Assembly (NCBI GenBank): GCA_038317345.1
Contig: JBBQBH010000020.1
Location: forward strand, 1 to 48,770
DNA length: 48,770 nucleotides
Direction: 5' to 3'
DNA from: Mayfieldus sp038317345
Lineage (GTDB): Bacteria; Actinomycetota; Thermoleophilia; Solirubrobacterales; 70-9
This document shows, one piece after another, positions 45,310-48,770 of the stretch. The notes under the pieces were generated by a model, which did no database searches, was not told the origin of the DNA, and saw only the letters and a program-made list of their open reading frames with translations. Every line of letters starts with the position of its first letter. Within the stretch, counting starts at the first letter, position 1. The position numbers and the translations under genes are program-made.

Positions 45310-46491
45310 ATGACCAAGACCAATGGAGCAAGCGGCAATGGAGTGGGTCGCCCGGACGAGAAGGTCCGTGTGGCGATCGTCGGCGTCGGCAACTGCGCAA
45401 ACTCATTCATCCAAGGGGTCGAGTACTACAAGGACGCAGATCCCGCCGAGCAGGTCCCCGGGCTTATGCACGTCGGTCTTGGTGGCTACCACGTGCGGGA
45501 CATCGAGTTCGTTGCCGCCTTCGACATCGACTCCGAGAAGGTCGGCAAGGACCTCTCGCAGGCGATCTGGTCGGGCCAGAACGACACCTACAAGTTCGCC
45601 GAGGTCCCACAGGTGGGGGTCGAGGTGAAGCGGGGCATGACCCACGATGGTCTCGGCAAGTATCTGAAGGAGAAGATCACCAAGGCGCCGGGCGAGACCT
45701 CCGACATCGTCGGCGAGCTGAAGCGAACCAAGGCCGACGTGATGGTCTGCTACCTGCCGGTGGGCTCCGAGCAGGCGACCAAGTGGTACGTCGAGCAGGC
45801 GCTCAAGGCGGGCGTGGGATTCGTCAACTGCCTGCCGGTCTTCATCGCCCGCGAGTCCTACTGGGACAAGCGCTTCGCCGAGGCCGGGCTGCCGATTATC
45901 GGTGACGACATCAAGTCACAGGTCGGCGCGACGATCGTGCACCGCCAGCTTGCCCGCCTCTTCCACGATCGCGGTGTGCGACTGGAGCGCACCTCGCAGC
46001 TCAACGTGGGCGGCAACATGGACTTCTACAACATGCTCGAGCGCGAGCGGCTGGCCTCCAAGAAGGAGTCGAAGACCAACGCCGTCACCTCGATCGTCGG
46101 CCACGAGCTGCCCGAGGACGACGTTCATGTCGGGCCTTCCGACTACGTCCCCTGGCTCACTGATCGCAAGTGGGCGCACATCCGGCTCGAAGGACGCTCG
46201 TTCGGTGACGTCCCGCTCAACCTGGAGCTGAAGCTCGAGGTCTGGGACTCGCCCAACTCGGCGGGAGTAGTGATCGACGCGGTGCGGATCATCAAGCTGG
46301 CGCTCAACAATGGCATCGCCGGTCAGCTCGACGGCCCATCCAGCTACCTGATGAAGTCGCCGCACAACCAGCGGCCCGACGAACAGGCCCACGAGCTGAC
46401 CGAGCAGTTCATCGCCGAGCACGCCAAGGACAAGACCCCGGCTGCGACCTCGGAGCAGGTCGAAGCCGACCGGGCTGAAGCCCAGACCTAG
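45310..46491 (+). CDS. ino1: Inositol-1-phosphate synthase
   Basis: Converts glucose 6-phosphate to inositol 1-phosphate with NAD. 393 residues: NAD-binding VRVAIVGVGNCANSFIQGVEYY, then GYHVRDIEFVAAFDIDSEKVG, ADVMVCYLPVGSEQATKWYVEQALKAG, FINC-like FVNCLPVFIARESYW, and the catalytic core GDDIKSQVGATIVHRQLARLF with NVGGNMDFYNML, SKTNAV and WDSPNSAGVVIDAVRIIKLALN. It resembles the shorter actinobacterial/archaeal form rather than the eukaryotic one. About 35 residues of C-terminal tail (after the Pro-His-Asn region) are charged and not conserved. A strong GAGGAGGAAT ribosome site is present. Confidence 0.96.
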   Translation: MTKTNGASGNGVGRPDEKVRVAIVGVGNCANSFIQGVEYYKDADPAEQVPGLMHVGLGGYHVRDIEFVAAFDIDSEKVGKDLSQAIWSGQNDTYKFAEVPQVGVEVKRGMTHDGLGKYLKEKITKAPGETSDIVGELKRTKADVMVCYLPVGSEQATKWYVEQALKAGVGFVNCLPVFIARESYWDKRFAEAGLPIIGDDIKSQVGATIVHRQLARLFHDRGVRLERTSQLNVGGNMDFYNMLERERLASKKESKTNAVTSIVGHELPEDDVHVGPSDYVPWLTDRKWAHIRLEGRSFGDVPLNLELKLEVWDSPNSAGVVIDAVRIIKLALNNGIAGQLDGPSSYLMKSPHNQRPDEQAHELTEQFIAEHAKDKTPAATSEQVEADRAEAQT

Positions 46492-46503
46492 CGGCCGCGC
46501 TCA

Positions 46504-46509
46504 TATGCT
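46504..46509 (+). promoter_or_regulatory. Candidate -10 for the micropeptide/GT-PHP transcript
   Basis: TATGCT ends 6 nt before the GTG at 46516, the same spacing and the same start (GTGAGCGCGAGGCTC) as at the lpdA leader. The -35 is not obvious, since this region overlaps the ino1 stop. Confidence 0.45.
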
Positions 46510-46515
46510 GGACCT

Positions 46516-46581
46516 GTGAGCGCGAGGCTCTTCAAGAGAGCATTGGGTGGGGCTGAGCGCGAACTTGAGGTGGTGTGGTGA
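46516..46581 (+). CDS. 21-residue leader micropeptide, MSARL family, copy 1
   Basis: GTG-started ORF beginning MSARLFKRALGGAERE and ending in VVW. The first 15 nt are identical to the lpdA leader, and GAGCGCGAACTT recurs at codons 14-17. A GCTCT-TCAAG-AGAGC hairpin spans codons 4-8. Its stop overlaps the GTG of the second copy (GTGA). The position 6 nt after a -10-like hexamer makes it the likely first codon of the message. Confidence 0.55.
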   Translation: MSARLFKRALGGAERELEVVW

Positions 46582-46640
46582 GTGCGAGGCTCGTCAAGAG
46601 AGCTTGGCCGTGGGTGGAGCGCGAACCACTGGTGTTGTGA
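46578..46640 (+). CDS. 20-residue leader micropeptide, MSARL family, copy 2
   Basis: GTG-started ORF reading MSARLVKRAWPWVEREPLVL, a tandem duplicate of the preceding ORF. It begins on the stop of copy 1, and its own stop overlaps the ATG of the glycosyltransferase-PHP gene (TGATG), which has no ribosome site. Translation of the large gene is thus expected to depend on ribosomes that have just finished this ORF. Confidence 0.55.
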   Translation: MSARLVKRAWPWVEREPLVL

Positions 46641-48601
46641 TGGAGCCGCTCACCATCGTCCAGGTCACGCCCCACTCCTGGAAGACCCGACACGAGGTCA
46701 ACGAGTTCGTACGCCGCAGCTCCGAGGAGCTGAGCGCGTGCGGGCATCGGGTGCTGATCGCGGCGCCGGCCGCGACAAGGAAGGCGGCGCGCGAAGCGCG
46801 GAGCGCAATTGCGGCAGCGCGCCAGCGCCCGGCGGCACTGTTCAAAGGCGACGGGCCCAGGTTGCTGGAAGTCGGTGGCCGGGTCGCGTTGCCGCGAGGG
46901 CCGCGTCCGCGCCCAGCCCCGATCGCGGTCGATGCCAGCCGCGATCTCGAGATCTTGCTGGGGTCGGTGCCTATCGACATCGTCCACGTGCACGAGCCGT
47001 TCGCGCCCAGTCTCTCCTCAACGGCGCTGCGCCATTCGAACTCGCTCAACGTCGGCACCTTCCACGAGCCCTCCGAACGAGTGCTCTCCACCCAGGTCGC
47101 GCGGCCGTTGGTGGAGATCTTCTTCGGGCGCCTGGATGCACGCACCGTGACCTGCTCCCAGACCGCCGAGCTTTTAGAGCGTTACTTCCCCGGCGCCTAC
47201 GACCTGATCCTCCCCGGCGCCGACGCGAAGCCACGGCACAGCGACCGCCAGAGTGGACCGCTGCGGATCCTCTTCTGCCTTGAGGAGGAGCGGGGGGCGC
47301 TGCGGCTGTTTCTGCGTGCCCTGCGGCGCCTGCCGCCGGATCTCGACTGGGAGGCGACGGTGCTGACCCCGTCTCCCTCCGACACCCCGCTGCGCATCGC
47401 CCGCCCCCTACGGGAGCGGATCCGCCTCGTCGGCCCGGCGGCGGGGCCGCCGGAGGACCTGATCGCGGACGCCGACGTACTCTGCGCCGCCTCCGGTGGG
47501 CCGGCCCCGGCGCCGCAGTTGATCCGCATGGCGTTGGCGGGCGGCGCGGTCCCAGTTGTATCGCGGCTGCCGTTGTATTCGGAGCTGCTCGGCGACGGGT
47601 CGCTGGGGCTGATGTTCGTGCCCGGCGACGCGGAGACCATGGCCGGGCAGATCGCGAGGTTGGGAGCTGACTGCGAGCTGCTTGCCGAAATGCGCAAGCG
47701 CGCAAAGGCGGCCGTCCCCGCGTGGAGCGAGGTTGCGGATCGACTCGAGGACGTCTACCGCAAGATCGCCGCGCGCCGCCATGACTCGGCCGGCGACGGC
47801 AACGTGCGCCGCCGCATCGCGCGCCGCAAGCTGATCGATGTCGACCTGCACATGCATACCGACCATTCCCCCGACTGCGCGACACCGGTCGAGGTGCTGC
47901 TGGAGACGGCGCGCGATCGCGGCCTCGGCGCAATCGCGATCACCGACCACAACGAGGTCTCCGGAGCGCTCGAGGCGCGTGAGATGGTTGCAGGCATGGA
48001 CGGCCTTCAGGTGATCGTCGCCGAGGAGGTGAAGACCGCGGAGCAGGGTGAGGTGATCGGCCTCTTCATCAATGAGCGAATCCCGCGCGGGATGACGATG
48101 TCCGAGACGATCGCCGAGATCCGCCGCCAGGGCGGGCTGGTCTATGTCCCACACCCATTCGACCGTCTGCACTCGGTGCCCGACTACGAGCATCTGCTGG
48201 ACATCGTCGAGGAGATCGACATCCTCGAGGTCTTCAACCCACGGGTAGCGCTGACCGCGTTCAACGACGAGGCGGAGCGCTTCGCCCGCAAGTATCGGAT
48301 CGTTCCCGGCGCCGGCTCGGACAGCCACGTCGCCCAAGGTCTGGGCAGCGTCCGGGTCCGAATCCGTAACTTCGAGGGGCCGCAGGAATTCCTCGAGGCG
48401 ATGCGCGATGCCGACATCGCCCGCAAGCACAAGAACCTGATCTATGTGCAGGCGCTGAAGTTCCTGCAAACCACGGGGCGGCCGAAGGCACCGAAGCGAA
48501 AGGTCGCCGACGCCCGGCCGGTGCGGGGCGGAAAGCCGCGGCGCCCCGCCCGTGCCAGGTCGCACCGTCGATCCCGCTCCGGAGGAGGTGGCAAGAGCTG
48601 A
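46640..48601 (+). CDS. Glycosyltransferase (GT4-like) fused to PHP phosphoesterase
   Basis: 653 residues. Residues 1-385 look like a two-domain GT-B glycosyltransferase: TIVQVTPHSWKTRHEVNEFVRRSSEELSACGHRVLIAAP, IDIVHVHEPFAPSLSS, VTCSQTAELLERYFP and AGGAVPVVSRLPLYSELLGDGSLGLMF. The EX7E donor motif of family 4 is not recognisable (SGGPAPAPQLIRMALAGG). Residues 398-590 form a PHP metallo-phosphoesterase with a full set of ligands: DLHMHTDHS, ITDHNEV, EEVKTAEQGEVIGLF, VPHPFDR and GSDSHVAQG. A 40-residue Arg/Lys/Pro tail ends the protein. It follows ino1 and the two micropeptides. Mannosylation of inositol lipids is a reasonable context guess, unproven. Confidence 0.85.
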   Translation: MEPLTIVQVTPHSWKTRHEVNEFVRRSSEELSACGHRVLIAAPAATRKAAREARSAIAAARQRPAALFKGDGPRLLEVGGRVALPRGPRPRPAPIAVDASRDLEILLGSVPIDIVHVHEPFAPSLSSTALRHSNSLNVGTFHEPSERVLSTQVARPLVEIFFGRLDARTVTCSQTAELLERYFPGAYDLILPGADAKPRHSDRQSGPLRILFCLEEERGALRLFLRALRRLPPDLDWEATVLTPSPSDTPLRIARPLRERIRLVGPAAGPPEDLIADADVLCAASGGPAPAPQLIRMALAGGAVPVVSRLPLYSELLGDGSLGLMFVPGDAETMAGQIARLGADCELLAEMRKRAKAAVPAWSEVADRLEDVYRKIAARRHDSAGDGNVRRRIARRKLIDVDLHMHTDHSPDCATPVEVLLETARDRGLGAIAITDHNEVSGALEAREMVAGMDGLQVIVAEEVKTAEQGEVIGLFINERIPRGMTMSETIAEIRRQGGLVYVPHPFDRLHSVPDYEHLLDIVEEIDILEVFNPRVALTAFNDEAERFARKYRIVPGAGSDSHVAQGLGSVRVRIRNFEGPQEFLEAMRDADIARKHKNLIYVQALKFLQTTGRPKAPKRKVADARPVRGGKPRRPARARSHRRSRSGGGGKS

Positions 48602-48770
48602 TGCAGGCGCGCGCCGGAAAAGGAGCGGCGAAACGGTCGTCAAAGAGGTCGGGGCCCGTGCCAGCAACCGACGACGAGATCCAGGAGAAGTACCTCGAGC
48701 GCGCGATCCGCGAGCTGAACCAGCTCACCCGCGAGCTTCAGGAGTGCGAGCACTGCCCGCGCGGAAAGCT
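48601..48770 (+). CDS. Partial gene, CxxC-containing protein (window edge)
   Basis: Only 56 codons are present. The ATG overlaps the previous stop (TGATG). After a basic Ala/Lys/Ser stretch comes a helical region (DDEIQEKYLERAIRELNQLT) and RELQECEHCPRGK. A Cys-x-x-Cys after such a helix occurs at the start of family-4 uracil-DNA glycosylases (Fe-S ligands), but this is too little to name the protein. Confidence 0.55.
   Translation, partial: MQARAGKGAAKRSSKRSGPVPATDDEIQEKYLERAIRELNQLTRELQECEHCPRGK

Overview
ORGANISM. GC-rich chromosomal DNA from an actinobacterium. The strongest pointers are a dnaK-grpE-dnaJ-hspR operon (HspR is the actinobacterial MerR-type heat-shock repressor), an actinobacterial-type inositol-1-phosphate synthase beside a CDP-alcohol phosphotransferase, frequent GTG starts with leaderless-looking promoters, and a secreted protein ending in an FSSDEVGSTFECKLD-type Ig-like module of the kind I associate with Solirubrobacterales/Thermoleophilia. 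That last assignment rests on recollection, not on a search. The window is almost entirely coding. The longest stretches without a gene are about 225 bases (30353-30578) and about 220 bases (22189-22406, which holds one possible 34-codon ORF). I see no insertion sequence, prophage or CRISPR array.  LAYOUT. (1) 1-9025, mostly minus strand: thiE, a membrane protein, lpdA, a thioredoxin-fold protein, pyruvate dehydrogenase E1-alpha, E1-beta and E2, then a convergent secreted repeat protein, then lipB and lipA. The locus puts the 2-oxoacid dehydrogenase beside genes for two of its cofactors, thiamine phosphate and lipoyl groups. (2) 9100-11310, plus strand: a TPP riboswitch followed by thiO and a fused thiS-thiG. 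(3) 11320-26277: a purine block on the minus strand (GYD protein, purD, purE, purB ... purC, purS, purQ, purL, purF, purN, purH), split by a plus-strand cytochrome P450 and an SRPBCC gene. purM and purK are absent. A tRNA-Lys and a hydroxyisobutyrate-dehydrogenase-like gene lie at the left end. (4) 26347-31483: a methyltransferase, a stress-protein-like membrane protein, a two-gene cell-wall pair (NTF2-like membrane protein and a double lytic-transglycosylase protein with a dead M23 domain), and a frameshifted secreted Ig-like protein. (5) 31551-41501, heat shock and export: clpB, a frameshifted SnoaL-like gene, two ABC-2 permeases and their ATPase, hspR, dnaJ, grpE, dnaK. (6) 41676-48770: cytochrome c, endonuclease III, a PfkB kinase, then a plus-strand inositol-lipid island (PAP2-type, CDP-alcohol phosphotransferase, ino1, a glycosyltransferase-PHP fusion).  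MOST NOTABLE. Three homologous ORFs of 19-21 codons, consensus MSARL[IFV]K[RG]A[WL]..[AV]ERE, lie directly upstream of two unrelated genes: one before lpdA (7752-7811) and a tandem pair before the glycosyltransferase-PHP gene (46516-46640). In both places the array starts 6 nt after a TANNNT -10-like hexamer, so it probably starts a leaderless mRNA, and its last stop overlaps the downstream ATG as TGATG, with no Shine-Dalgarno sequence. thiE is preceded by an unrelated mini-ORF with the same architecture. This looks like an undescribed leaderless-micropeptide/translational-coupling module. A second signal is a near-identical 12-mer in the clpB and dnaK promoters, a candidate heat-shock operator for the HspR encoded here.
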